This document shows positions 9,006 through 19,640 of a stretch of DNA of 64,000 nt, piece after piece. The notes beneath the pieces were generated by a model. It ran no database searches. It had not been told where the DNA came from and worked only from the letters and a program-made list of their open reading frames with translations. How positions within the stretch are numbered: position 1 is the stretch's first letter; every line of letters begins with the position of its first letter. Source of the stretch: Aphelocoma coerulescens (lineage: Eukaryota > Chordata > Aves > Passeriformes > Corvidae); assembly GCF_041296385.1 (NCBI RefSeq), contig NW_027183804.1, forward strand, positions 1,736,001 to 1,800,000. The letters run 5' to 3'. A program made the position numbers and the translations under genes.

Positions 9006-10437
9006 CTGGTTTGGGGAGAAACAAGGGATGAGTGTGTTGTGTTGGGGGGTCCTCCTGCCCAAGTCCAGCTCTGGAACTCACCGGGTACCTGGTGTCCATA
9101 AAACCAACAAAAAATCAAGACTGATACCAAAAACGGCCTCCAGGAGTTCCCCCTTTCCAGTCTCCTCACTTTGGGGTTCTGGGGGTCCCCCTTGTCAGGG
9201 CTGCTGGGGGTCCCGGGGGTCCTGGGGATCCCCCTCTCTGGGGTCCTGCTTAGGGATGCTGGGGGGTTTTGGGGGTCCCACAGGTCCCTTTTTTCCCAAT
9301 TCTGCTTTGGCTCCCAGAGGTCCCAGGGTCCCCTCTTCAGCCTCCCTCCACCCCAGGCACTTGGGGCTCCCCCCTCTCCTCACCGCCCCTTTTAGGGCTG
9401 AGAGATCCCAACCCCACCTCATCTCCAGGCCCCCCCACCCCTCCAGGCTCTTGGGGGTCCCCCAGCTCTGGTATCGTCCCTCTCTGCTCTCCCCTCTCCA
9501 GGGGTCCCGTGTTCCAGCCCCCAGCTCTCCTGGGGATCCCCAAACCCAATGTCCAACCCCGCCAGGACCGGGCAATCCTCACATGGACCCCCCAAGACCC
9601 CCAAGGGGCAATTATGGCTCAGCTTTGGAGTCCTGCAAGATCCACATATCCACTCTGGCCCAAAAAATCCCTCCCAGGGACATGCAAGGACATCTGGGGC
9701 TCGATTCCAGAATCTGCAAGCTCCAAACACCCCTCCAAAAAAACCCCTCCTGCTGACCCCCGATAGATTTGGGGTGAGCTCCCCCTCCCCGCTCACCTGC
9801 AGGATGGGGGGGAAGATGCTACCGGGGCTGGGGGTGCTGCGGACACAGTGGGCGGGCGGTGGAACCTCGTGGTTCTCCAGCTCCTCCTCCTCCTCTCTCC
9901 CTCCTCTTCCTCCCGCTCCTCCTCCACTCCCACCCTGCCCCCCCTTTCCCACCCCCTCTGTCCCACGGCTGCCCCAGCACCGGCTGCTGTGTGGGGGGAG
10001 CCCCCGATCAGCCCCAGGGATGGACAGGGGTGTTGGGGACCCCCCCAGTGCGGATCCCTCCCTTCCCCAGAGCCCCAGGGAATCACTCCAGGGCTCAGGT
10101 GCTGGGGGATAGAGCTGCACCCCCATGGAACTGCTCTTCTGCTGTCCCAACCCCACCTTTCCCTCCCCTCTCCTCCCCTTTCTCAGCGTTCCCCCAATCC
10201 ATAGCCCCATTCCAGCTCAATTTGGGTGTCCCATCCCCACCCCGCTTTGCTTGGGGGTCCCAGCCCCCTCTTCCCCCCACCCCCCCCCCTTCTGCACATT
10301 CCCCATCCCTAATCACCACCTCCCCTCCCCCGGCCTTGGTTTTGGGGGTTCCAGGCCCCTCCTGCTCACTTTGGGGGTTCCATTCCCCATTTCGCTCAAT
10401 TTGGGGTCCCAGACCCGCCCCCCTTCTCACCGCTCAC
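9006..10437 (-). other. 5' region of the zinc-finger gene, leader module 1
   Basis: G/C-skewed DNA with no convincing coding gene. On the minus strand a short exon-like module is visible at about 9846-9800: acceptor TGTCCGCAG, about 40 bases ending CATCCTGCAG, then donor GTGAGC. It follows a purine-rich tract. Equivalent modules occur at about 11370-11325, 36790, 39540 and 51210-51258. They may be alternative non-coding first exons of the zinc-finger gene. Confidence 0.45.
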
Positions 10438-10508
10438 CCCGCGCCCGGGGGGGCTCCCAGCACCACCAGTGCCACCAGTGCGGCCCCAGCTGCCCCCACA
10501 CGCCCCAT
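10438..10508 (-). pseudogene. MHC class II B leader exon 1 (left arm)
   Basis: ATG at 10508 (minus) opens MGRVGAAGAALVALVVLG and ends at donor GTGAGCGG. The sequence is a good signal peptide and parallels bird class II beta leaders (basic start, AAGA.LVAL..LGA). With that donor the exon phase is 2, not the phase 1 expected of MHC exon 1, so a one-base change is possible. Exons 2 and 3 do not follow; the zinc-finger gene lies downstream instead. The right-arm twin is at 49912-49982. Confidence 0.65.
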
Positions 10509-12047
10509 GCCCAGCGCCGGGCGCTGCCGACAGCCCCAAAGCAGCCGCGCTGTGCCCTGGGGGGTCCCCAGAGCGGCCCCGCCCCGCACGGCACTGGGAG
10601 CACCAGTCCGGACCAGTGCGGAGCGCGGGCGGGCGGCATCAGCCGTGCCCGGGCAGGGCCGGGCCCCGCGGGGCTCCCGCCCGCACTCGGCCCCCGCCGG
10701 GACAGCGCGGGGGGGCCCGGCCTGGCCGCCCCCACCTCCCCCTCCCCAAATTCCGCTCCGGGGGGCGCTGGGGGCGGGGGGGGCTCAGCTGCGGCCAGAG
10801 GTGCCGGAGCCACGTGTTCCCCGCTGCCAGCACCGCCCCCTCAGGATTAGGGGTGCCCCAAAACTCCCTCGGAGCTGGCGGATACCCCGCAGGCCCCTGA
10901 GGACTGGGGTCCCCCCGGCCTCATCATCCCCAACCTTCGCCTGCCCATTCTCAGGCCCCATCCCGCCCATCCCCCTCCGCCACACTTCATCCCACACCCC
11001 AATCCACATCCCACCCTTCCCGGGCCCCATCCCGCCCCATCCCATTTCTCCCGGCAGCCGCCACCGGGACCCCCAAAACCCCGCGTGCCGGGGGCTCCCC
11101 AATATCCCCCAAGGGGCATTTGCGACTCACATTCGGAGCCCTGCAAGATCCAAACATCCGCCTCCCCTCCCGGGCCCCACCAAACCCCCCTCCCCCAGGC
11201 ACCAACAAAGATATCTGGGGCTGGGTGCTGGAGTCCTCCAAGCTCCAAAATCCGCTCTCCCGAAACAACCCCAGGCACCGCCCAAGATATTTGGGGCGAG
11301 CTGCCCCTCCCCGGTCACCTGCGGGATGGGGGGAGCGGTGTTCCCGAGGCCGAGAGCTGCGGACACAGAGAGCGATGGATGCACATGGAGGCTCCTCTTC
11401 CTGCCCCCTCTGGCCCGCCTCTTCCTCCCGCCCTTCCCCTTTATCCCTCCTCTTCCTCCCGCTCCTGCTCCTCCTCCGTCCAGCAGCTCCGCTGCCGCCC
11501 CCAAACCTCGGGCTGGAGCGGGGGGTCTGGGACACAGCCCCGTGCTGGGGGGCAGAGCCGCTGCTGGGGCCATCGCTGTGTCCAGGGCATCCTTTGTGGC
11601 CCTCGTGCAGCTCCAGGCTCCCGAGGGCTCCCGGAGGCTTTCTGTGGCTGTCCCTGCTCCCCAAATCTGTCGCGTTTAATGCCCGAGCGCGGCAGCCCCG
11701 TGCCCTGGGGCAGCAGCCGGTGCCGGGACACAGCCCCGGGAGCTGCGCTAATGCCCGGCCGTGCCCAGGAGGGACTGAGGGGAGGGGACTTCATAAGGAT
11801 CCCCCCTCTGCGCCCCTGGCTGCGCACGGAAAGGTTCCTTAGTGCATGGGAGCGATTTTCCGGGGTTTCTGGGCTCGGCGGGGCCGAGGCGGCGGCAGCG
11901 GGAGCCGCGGGGCCCGGCCCGTGGGGGCGGCCGGGCTGGAAAAGTGCGCGGGGCCCCAGCGCGGTGCCCGAGGGCTGAGTGGAGCTGACGGGAACAAGCC
12001 CCGGAACCCCCCGGTGCTACTTTCTTAGTCGCTGCGCAGCGGCCTCT
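10509..12047 (-). other. CpG-rich upstream region, leader module 2
   Basis: A CpG-rich stretch (10509-10850) lies upstream of the MHC leader. A second leader module follows: on the minus strand a purine-rich tract with GGATAAAGGGG at about 11440, then acceptor TGTCCGCAG, about 38 bases ending CATCCCGCAG, and donor GTGACC near 11325. A single copy of a 50-bp unit, present three times in the right arm, is at about 11960-12015. No protein-coding gene is supported. Confidence 0.5.
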
Positions 12048-12300
12048 CCCGGTGCGGCTCTTTTATAATTTTTCCTTCGAATCTCTATATTTTACTCCAT
12101 TCGCACCTCCCATCCCCCGCCCTCCGCTGCGGCTCTTTCAGCGCCGGGCTCCTCGCCGGTCTCTCGGTGCGGCTCCTTCAGTTCCACGGGCCGGCGGAGA
12201 CGCCCCTCGGTGCGGCTCTTTGATCGGATTTCCTTCTTTTCTCGGCGTTTTCTCTCGTTCCCAGCTCGCCCGTCCCGCCGAGCGGCTCCTTCAGGGGCCC
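12048..12300 (-). repeat. Interspersed CTGAAAGAGCCGCA motif cluster (left arm)
   Basis: The minus-strand motif CTGAAAGAGCCGCA with GAG(C)G flanks recurs about every 40 bases (near 12048, 12124, 12167, 12207 and 12285), separated by unrelated GC-rich sequence. The right arm has at least six copies at 47930-48180. It may be a regulatory cluster or a decayed minisatellite. Confidence 0.5.
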
Positions 12301-13329
12301 GGGGCGGCACCGAGCCCTCGGGGCGGCTCCAAAGGGCCCCGCCCGCCGCCGCTGCCCGAGGCCTCCCCGCTGCTGCCGGGGATCGGACACCGCCTGCGGC
12401 CCCGGCCCCTTCCTCTTCTTCCTCTTCTTCCTCTTCTTCCTCTTCTCCCTCTTCTTCCTCTTCTTCCTCTTCTTCCTGTTCTTCCTCTTCTTCCTCTTCT
12501 TCCTCTTCTTCCTCTTCTTCCTCCTCGCTGCTGCCGGGGTTCAGCCCCCGCCTCCGCCCGGCTCCTTCTGCCGCTCCTGCCCGGCACGAAGCGGCGCTGC
12601 CGCTGACGGGGCCGGAGCGCGGCTGCCCCGCGACTGCCCCGCGCCTCAGGGCCGGGCCGGGGAGTGACCGCACGGCTGGGGAGGGACCCCCCGCTGGCCA
12701 GGGCAGGGACTGACCCCATGGGAGGGACCCCGCGCCGCAGCAGGGAAGGATTCCTGTCCCCGAGGGGGAAGCAGCGGCACGAACTGAGCGCGACTCCCAT
12801 CCCTTCTCCCTGCCCCGCTGGGCACAGCAGGGAGGAGCCGGGCATAAAGTGAACTCCGGCAAGGAGAAAGAGGTCGGGGGAAGGTTCTGTACCAGGGTTT
12901 ATTTTCCTCCTCGCTCTCCTGTTCTGATCCGCTCCGTCCCAAATCCAGTTCATTCCCCACGTCGGGGCTCTTGTGGCCGCGATGGCGATCCCTCAGTGAC
13001 CTCTCCCTGCCCTTAGCCCGAGCCACGAGGACTCGGATCTGTTCCAGTTCCGTGCAATTCACGGGCATTTGGGGCAGCCGGAGCGAAGCAGCTGGAAACC
13101 ACAGCGGGCTCGAGAGGGACTCAAGCAGGGCAGGAGCCGGGGCTGCCCCGAGGGAGCTCTCCCGACGCGAACCTTGCCGGGCTCTTTGGACGGGAATTGC
13201 GGGGAATGTTTCCATCCATCGCTACAAAGCAGAGTCACAAGTGGAGCTGAGCTTTCAGCTTGAAATGAGGGAATCGAACGTGTGCGTGGGGACTGCTGGA
13301 ACCTCAAGCTGTCCCTTGATCCTTTAGTT
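12301..13329. other. CpG island-like stretch with polypyrimidine repeat at 12413-12524
   Basis: CpG-dense sequence around a (CCTCTTCTT)n tract of about 112 bases (12413-12524). The right-arm tract at 47626-47721 is shorter. Open frames such as poly-Ser or poly-Glu are artefacts. 12700-13329 carries no recognised gene. Confidence 0.7.
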
Positions 13330-13735
13330 TCGGAAATATTCAGCCCCTCAGCAGCGATGTCTCTCCCAGCCCACCGGCTCCTGGCTCAGACCCAGCTCGG
13401 AGCTCGGAGAAGAGACCCGAAGTCGCAACGGAATGAGCTCTGCCGTTATTTTCTTCTTTCATATTTATTTTATGCCATTTTATTTTATAATCTATCATAC
13501 TCATTCTTTTTCTTTTATTCTTAGTTTCTTTCTTTTTTTTTTTCCTTTTTTTTTTCTTCTTCTATTATATCGGGTTTTTTTCTCTATTTCCCCCCCCCAG
13601 CCTTTGTTTCCTTCCCGGAGGTTTGTGGTGCGATGCTGTCCTACCGATTCTCCCTCTGAAACCAACGCAATAATGATGGATTTTTGAAGTCTTCCCGCTG
13701 CTCTTTCCAGAAGGTCTCAATCGGAGGGGCCTCAG
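13330..13735 (+). repeat. Element X, copy 1 (T-rich, ~400 bp), left arm
   Basis: About 400 bases with a T-rich core (13480-13570) and a conserved end GAAACCAACG..AATAATGATG. It matches the reverse complement of 16108-16480, so the two copies bracket 13736-16107. The element type was not recognised; it could be a non-autonomous transposon or LTR piece. Confidence 0.6.
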
Positions 13736-14334
13736 GGCTTAATTGGGGAGAACAGTTTAATCGGGGCGAGAAACACTTCAATTCTGGGGAGAAAATGTGA
13801 ATGGAGGGGAGAGGAAATGAACTGCGGGGAGGAGCCCCCCAGCCCCCGGCTGTGCCCCGAAGGTGCTGCCCGCGGCTCCCCTGCTCCCACCCCCGGGCTG
13901 GGGGCGCGGAGCTGCCGCTGCTCCCCGGCAACGTCACGGGATAAAAACTCCATTTTCCAGCCGCGGCAGCGACGCTCAGCGTTCCTTGGACCTCCCACGG
14001 TCCGTGGACATCCCGTGTCCCTCGGCTGTTCCGCGTCCCCCGGGTGTTCCATGTTCACCCAGTTTGTTCCCGCACGCTCCCAGCCACTCCCAGCTGCTGC
14101 CAGCTGCACTCAGCCCGCTCCCAGTTTCTCCCAGTCTCCCTCAGAGTGGTCCCTGTTGCTCGCAGTGTGACCTCTGTTACCCAGTTCTGGTCCCAGTGGG
14201 TTCCGGTCCTGGTTCTGGTCCTGGTGTATCCCGGTGTCCCAGTCTGTCCCAGTCCATCCCAGCCTGTCCCAGTCCGTCCCGGTCCCTTCCCGGCAGCCGC
14301 CGCCGTTTCCCGGATCCTGCCCCTCCCGCCCCGG
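13736..14334. other. CCCAGT-rich intron-like sequence
   Basis: No gene in 13736-14040. From about 14044 to 14290 the DNA is a degenerate CCCAGT/TCCCAG minisatellite leading up to the MHC II B exon 4. It is the same family, on the other strand, as the long ACTGGGA array at 36830-38840. Confidence 0.6.
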
Positions 14335-14435
14335 AGCTGCCGCCGGACGCCCCCCAAGATGCTGACGGGGGCCGGGGACTTCGTGTTGGGCTTCGTCCTC
14401 CTGGGCTGGGGCTCGGCCTCCGCCTGCGGGAGGAG
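14335..14435 (+). pseudogene. MHC class II B exon 4 (transmembrane), left arm, frameshifted
   Basis: ATG at 14359 reads KMLTGAGDFVLGFVLLG, close to the membrane anchor of bird class II beta chains (LTGVGGFVLG). After GFVLLG the frame reads WGSASACGRR; one base shifted, it would give the expected L-rich anchor and LREE before donor GTGAGG at 14436. PPDA upstream is also in a different frame. Exon 4 therefore has two frame breaks. No exons 1-3 were found 5' of it. Confidence 0.7.
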
Positions 14436-15231
14436 GTGAGGGGGGATCCCCGGGGGCCGTGTCCCGCCAGGAGCGCTTGAGCCCCTCCCGGAATTTCCCC
14501 TATGCCGGGGTTCGCCCCCTTTTCACTCTCCTAGAGCTCCTGACTCAGTTCGTGCCCCTGCGGGAGGGGGCTTTAGGGAGCCCCCCTTTTCCTTTACCTT
14601 GAGACTCCCTAGAATCCCCATTCCTGGGCACTGGGACCCCCCTGCACCCCTCATCCTGCACCAACACCCCCTGCACCCCCTGCCCCGGGTATCCTCCTAT
14701 CCCAGCCCCTGCACCCCCTGTTTCCCTGACCCCGGGGACCCCTGGACCCCATTCCCGGCCATCCCGGGGCACCTCAGCCCCAGGCCTCCCTTTCCTGGGA
14801 AACCCGAGCTGGGCACGGGGCTCTGCAGCCGCTCCGGGATTTATGATCACCCAAAGGAAAGGGAGAAGAGAGGAGAGAGAAAGAGAGAAGGAGATGGGGA
14901 GTCAGGGATCGGGGTCCCAGCGCCCAGTCCTGCTCCGCCGGGGCTGGGGCCCCGCAGCCGCAGGACAAAATGGATCCGCGGGTCCCGCTGCTTGCCCCGC
15001 TTCGGGCCGAACCCAGCGGGTTCCAGGCAGAGTTTGGCCGCGGGGCCCGGGAGCTCAGCCCGGCCCGGCCCGGGGGTCCCGCAGGGCGCGGCCGAGGAGG
15101 GTCCGGGGGATGGCAGGAGGGGATCCAGGGGAATTCCCTGGAATTGCCCCGTCCCCTCCCCCCGCGCTCCCTCGGTCCCTTTGGCTTCTCCGTCTCCCGC
15201 CCTGCGCCGCCGGGATCTGCCCGGCGCCCGG

Positions 15232-15263
15232 TGACGTCACGAGCAGCCCGAGCTGCCATTGGC
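15232..15263 (+). promoter_or_regulatory. SXY-like MHC promoter module (X2 and Y boxes), left arm
   Basis: TGACGTCA (15232-15239) is a perfect X2/CRE site. ATTGGC (15258-15263) is an inverted CCAAT (Y box), 18 bases downstream, the near-fixed X2-Y spacing of MHC class I and II promoters bound by RFX, CREB and NF-Y. A second CCAAT is at 15282-15286 and a GC box at about 15309-15318. A class I-like leader ATG follows at 15335. An X1 (RFX) box is not obvious. Confidence 0.6.
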
Positions 15264-15334
15264 GGGCAGGAAAGAGCGGCGCCAATGGCGGGGCCGGAGG
15301 CGGCTCTGGGGGCGGGGCCCAGCGGAGCAGCGCG

Positions 15335-15395
15335 ATGGCTCCAGCGCTGGGGCCGGGGGCGCTCCTGGGGGGGCGAGGGGCGAGTGGGACCCCCG
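15335..15395 (+). pseudogene. MHC class I-like leader exon remnant, left arm
   Basis: ATG at 15335, about 70 bases after the SXY-like module, begins MAPALGPGALLG, which resembles bird class I leader peptides. The hydrophobic core is short and the expected donor is decayed (GCGAGTGGG in place of GTGAGTGGG). No alpha-1, -2 or -3 exon follows, only minisatellite. A promoter-plus-leader relic is the simplest reading. The right-arm copy starts at 44756 on the minus strand. Confidence 0.5.
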
Positions 15396-16107
15396 GCACG
15401 GGAACCCCCGAACCGCAACTCCCGGGCACGGGAACCCCCTGAGCTCCCATTTCCGGGTACTAGAGCACCCTGCACCGCCATTCCCGGACACTGTGACCCC
15501 CCTGCATCCCCTTCCCCAGCACCGGGACCCCCTCTGTTCCCCCCTTGTCTGGCCCCGGGGCCTTCCCGAAACCCCCTGAACCACCATTTCCGGGTACTGT
15601 GACCCCCTGCATCCCCCTGCCCAGCACCGGGACCCCCTGTTCCCCTTAGCTGGCACGAGGACGTCCCTGAAGCCCCATTGCCGGCAAGGGGACTTCTCTG
15701 AACCCACATTCCCCGTCCCAGGAAAACCCCCTGAGCCACCGTTTCAGGGCCCCGGGACTCCCCTGAAACTCCCTCTCCGGGCCGGGGACCCCCGTCCCCC
15801 CCCCGTTCCCGGCAGAGGGACCACCTGACCCCCCCCCCATTCCCCGCACCGGGACCTCCTTGCACCCCCATATCCAGGTCTGAACCCCCACTCCCGTGCA
15901 CGGGGACCGCCCGGCACCTCCATCCCCGGCGCTGAGACCCCCCCGAGCCCCCTTATCCCGCACCGATACCCCCTCGCACCCCCTCTTCCCCCGCCCCCGC
16001 GCTCCCTCGGGCACTTCCGCGGCTCCCAAGCTGCGCCACCGGGATCCGCCCGGCGAGCGGGGACTGCCCCCGGCACCGGGACACCTCTCCCGCCCCCGGC
16101 TCCTCCC
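15396..16107. repeat. GC-rich degenerate minisatellite after the class I-like leader
   Basis: Degenerate units of about 45-60 bases around CCATTCCCGG.CACTGGGACCCCCTG. A similar but shorter tract lies before the promoter (14580-14780). Long open frames here are compositional. No gene. Confidence 0.6.
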
Positions 16108-16480
16108 GGGGCCTTCTGGAAACAGCAGCGGGAAGAGTTCAACAATTCATCATTATTTCAATTGATTTCGTTGGTTTCCGGGGAGAGCCGCTGGGACAGC
16201 GCCTCACCGCAAACCTCCGGCAGGGGAACAAAGGCTGCGGTAGGTGAAAATAGCGAAAAAGCCGATGAAATGGAAGAAAAAATAAAAAGGCAAAAAGAAA
16301 TAAAAGACAAACGAAAAGTAAAATAGATTATAAAATAAAATAGCATAAAATAACTGAAAAAAAAAAAAAAGAAAAAAGAAAACAACAGCAGAGCTTGTTC
16401 TGTTCGGACTTTGTGTCTCTTCTTCAAGATCCGAGCACCGAGGCGGCGGCGTGCTGGCGGAAGGGGCAGAGACCGGAGAG
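16108..16480 (-). repeat. Element X, copy 2 (inverted), left arm
   Basis: Reverse-complement match to 13330-13735, including the poly-A/T core at 16240-16390 and the end AGAAGAGAC.C.AAGT near 16410-16430. Together the two copies form an inverted pair around the MHC relic cassette. Confidence 0.6.
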
Positions 16481-16689
16481 GGGGAAAGTTGAGTGAAGTG
16501 TAAATGACTTTCTGGGCTTAATGAATATGGAACAGTTTAAGAGAGTCCTTAAGTCCACAGTGAAATGAATGGAGGGCGCCTCTGGCAATATTGCCAAGTG
16601 CCCCAGCGCTGTGATTTGCCTTTGTTCGACTAATTAATGTTCAATATTATATTGCTAAAAAATTTAGCTTTTGTATTCATTTTCTTCAG

Positions 16690-16945
16690 AGAGAGAATAA
16701 AGAGAGAGAGTAAAGAGAGAGTACAGAGAGAGAAAAGAGAGAATAGAGAGAAAGAGAGAGAGAAAAGGGAGAGTAAAGACATAATAAAGAGAGAAAGTAA
16801 AGAGAGAGAAAGACAGAGAGAGTAAAGAAAGAGGGAATAAAGAGAGAGGGGAAAAGAGAGAGACGGTAAGGATAAAGAGAATAGAGTGAGAGTAAAGAGA
16901 GAGTGAGTAAAGACAGAGAGAGTAAAGACAGAGAGAATAAAGACA
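16690..16945. repeat. (GAGA)/(AATAAAGAGAGAG) microsatellite
   Basis: Imperfect GA-rich tandem repeat with interspersed AATAAAGA units, about 255 bases. The right-arm counterpart is at 43258-43408 and is about 100 bases shorter. Confidence 0.9.
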
Positions 16946-17055
16946 AACATTGCTAAACAATGCAGTCCCAAACGCCTTCGCACACCGGCCCCAGTGTCCG
17001 TGCTCGGGGCTTGATTTACCAAGATGTGAATATCGATCTCATATCGATATCCAGC

Positions 17056-17729
17056 TGAGACAGACAAAAGCTCTCTAACAGGTGAGAGTTAGAAAGTGAA
17101 TGTTTTATTGGCGTCGGACAGCGGCGTGGAACAGCTTCCTAATGCGCAGTGCCCAGGTATGAACGGTTACAGAGTTCATTTAGCCACAAAAGTGATGAAT
17201 ATCCAAACTACAAATACATATTTCTAACAGTGACCCCTCCCATTCTCCGCTTCGTATGGAAATGAGCTTTAATGGCATTAAGCATGCGCACTGCGTGCTC
17301 TGAATTGAGTCGCTGCTCTCGAATTGGGTCGGTGGTCCCAGACAGATGAAGTAAGCTCATCTCCCTCACTTGCACCTTTTTTGCCTTTCTGAACTTTAAC
17401 AATCTTAATTACTTTAGTGACCTCCCAATTTCCTCTTGCCTGATTTTTGAATAGGTTCCCACAGAGGGAGGAAATTGGGAATTGTCCTTGTTCCCTACAC
17501 CAACTGATCAATATTTCTGTTCCCCGTTCTAAGCACAGCTAAACAAACATGCAAATGACAGATCATCAATTATTCCGTAATCAATTACTAACATCTTAAA
17601 AACCATTTCAAATCTAGCTAACTATTTTAATTAACTCTAGTCCAGCTCAAATTCTTTCTTATTCTAACTCATTTCAACACAGCTAGCCTATAACTAAAAT
17701 CTTTCTGTTTCTTTTAAATCTATGTTTCA
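17056..17729 (-). mobile_element. ERV LTR (solo), left arm
   Basis: On the minus strand it begins TGAAACATAG and ends GTCTGTCTCA. AATAAA (about 17104-17109) lies about 45 bases before the end, as expected for a poly(A) signal. In the right arm (42455-43138) the same site reads AATCAAA, so the signal is lost there. Matching target duplications were not found, so the boundaries are approximate. Confidence 0.5.
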
Positions 17730-18378
17730 GGGTGTCACCATGGCCACGGGGCTGCCCCAGGGCAGAAATCCCCTGCGGAGATACCGGGACCGGCTGTGGG
17801 ACATGGGACACCAAACACACCGGCTTTAGTCTCTTTGGGATGGAGAAGTGAGTTTTTCAGTCTATTTGGGATAGAAAACTGCTTCTGATTGCATCAGTCT
17901 GTTATACATGGGGTTTAAAAAGCATAATAAATACTAAAAAGGTATAATGATAAATAGCTGTGGTTCAAAAGGCATAAAGGAATTAGGAGGAACATATCTA
18001 CTGACAGAATATTTAATAAAAAGTATAATATAAAATGATCTTCTGCAGTGTTGTCAGTTGGTGTTCTTGGTTTTTATTTTAATTTTGTATTACTTGTTTC
18101 CTCTGATCTGCTTTGATTTACAAACATTGAAGATAAAATGAGCAACATCAGGAAAAAATGAACAGTTGGGTGCAAAGCCTCAGAATGAATGTGGAACTAA
18201 TGGAGGATTCACGTGCTTTAGACACGTGTGTGCACAGGTGCAGAAAAGCATCGCTCCTTTTGGAGGCTGCATTACAGCACACGGGTGGTAAAATCAGATT
18301 GACTCCTGTTTTCACAGGCTTCCCGGGCATCACTTACCAAGGATCTCCCCAAGCCCAGTGAGTGAGGGAGGACAGATG
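17730..18378. other. AT-rich inner end of the left arm, no gene
   Basis: AT-rich sequence shared with 41799-42454 in inverse orientation. Homology stops at GAGGACAGATG, about 18378. No gene or repeat was recognised. Confidence 0.6.
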
Positions 18379-18835
18379 AAGCGGCGAGCTTGGCCTGCCT
18401 GGCCGCTGTTAGCCAGCCGCGCTGCGAGCAGAAAGGCCGGGGCGGCGGCGGCGGCTTCTCCTTCTCAGCGCCCGCATGAAGAGAGGCGCTGAACGGCGGC
18501 TGCGACCGCCCGCGCAGGGGCAGCGGGGCCACGGGGCCGGCAGGGCAAACACGGCAAACGATTGCCCGGGGCAGCACCGAGACCAAATCAACTTCTCCGT
18601 GCTGCGAAACCCTGCAGAAATCCTGCAACTGCTGGCATTCGTTGGCAATGGTACTTAGGAACAGCAGTTAACCCTGTACCAGCTATTACATTGTACAGGA
18701 GGTTATGATCCAGATTATACAGGTATCTTATAACTCAAGCTATATTAGCATCTTGGAACTTTGACCCCAGTTATAATGTTAACTAGTTAATATCTGCATA
18801 GAAAGGTTATTCTTAACATGTTTACACTTCATTTA
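18379..18835. other. Short CpG-rich stretch then AT-rich DNA, no gene
   Basis: 18379-18560 is CpG-dense and island-like. 18660-18835 is AT-rich. No splice-supported coding sequence or known repeat was identified. Confidence 0.5.
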
Positions 18836-19640
18836 CGAGCAGCAGTTCTTTCCTCCTAGTTGCAGAAAGAGGAGGAGGTGAGGACATGCAGAGAAAGACA
18901 ACTTGGCAGCACCAAGGTCAGTGGAAAGAAAGAGGGGCAGGAGATGCTCCCAGTGTTGGTGTCGGGATTTTCTCTGCAAGCCGTGGTGAGGACTGGGATA
19001 AAACAAACTGTCTCCCTGGGATCCATGAAGTCCACAGGGGGATGCAGAGATCCACTCCCAGCCCGTGGGAAAAGGTGCTCACGCCGGAGCGGGTGGATGC
19101 TACAAAAGCTGTAATCCAGAGGGAGACCTGAACAGGGAGAGAGGGCTCCTGCTTCCAGAGACAGAGAAAGAAGGCCCTTGCTTCCAAACTGAAGCAGCTG
19201 ATCCTTAAAAGACTACACCCCATGGACTAATGACCCACACCTGCAGTTTTGGGAAGGCTGTTTTGCCCGTGGGAGGGACTCAGGTTACAGCAGGCTGGGC
19301 GGGACTGATACTCGTGAAATTAGAAACGCGCTGGAGAAGTGCACAGAGAACTCTCCCGTGGGAAGGAGCCCACGGCACAGCGGAAGAAAGAGACTCCCCT
19401 CCCTGAGGGACCTGAAGAAAGATCTCGAGTGATGAACTGGCTTAAACACTCCCAGGCCCTGTCTCCCTGTGCTGTTGGAGGGAAAGAGGGAGGGGATGGA
19501 GGGGAAAAAAGGTGTTTGAAAGGCTTCTTTTCTTCCTCATTATCCTACTCTGTTAATAATAAATTTACTTTATACCTTTAAGTTTGAGCGTGTTTTGAAC
19601 TTAGAATGTTTTTATCCCAATCCTTATCTCAACTCATGAG
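18836..19640 (+). mobile_element. LTR-like ERV segment
   Basis: The layout is LTR-like: purine-rich 5' part, then AATAAATTTACTTTATACC (19558-19576) as a poly(A) signal region, then about 60 bases ending near CTCATGAG. Similar ends are common in bird ERV LTRs. Exact termini and target duplication were not found. Confidence 0.4.

Larger units (their letters stand above)
6227..18378 (+). repeat. Left arm of a ~12-kb inverted repeat
   Basis: Matches the reverse complement of 41799-54571 nearly throughout: both zinc-finger genes, MHC II B pieces, class I-like promoter, LTR and the inner AT-rich end correspond in mirrored order. The left arm is 12,152 bases and the right 12,773; a 637-base solo LTR found only in the right arm accounts for the difference. 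Inner homology ends at about 18378 / 41799, outer at about 6227 / 54571. Confidence 0.9.

Noticed and set aside
9760..11560. Complete MHC class II B gene in the left arm
   Set aside because: Only the leader exon and exon 4-type pieces are present; no beta-1 or beta-2 domain could be read on either strand.
8773..11679. Long Pro/Gly/Arg-rich open frames up to 606 codons
   Set aside because: C-rich, stop-poor DNA on the strand opposite the zinc-finger gene; no domains, and the mirrored arm keeps only some of them open.
12413..12530. Poly-Ser, poly-Glu and Leu-Pro open frames
   Set aside because: All frames of a 9-mer polypyrimidine repeat are open; no gene structure around it.
17549..17560. 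Octamer ATGCAAAT as an immune promoter element
   Set aside because: It lies inside an LTR and is mutated in the right-arm copy.
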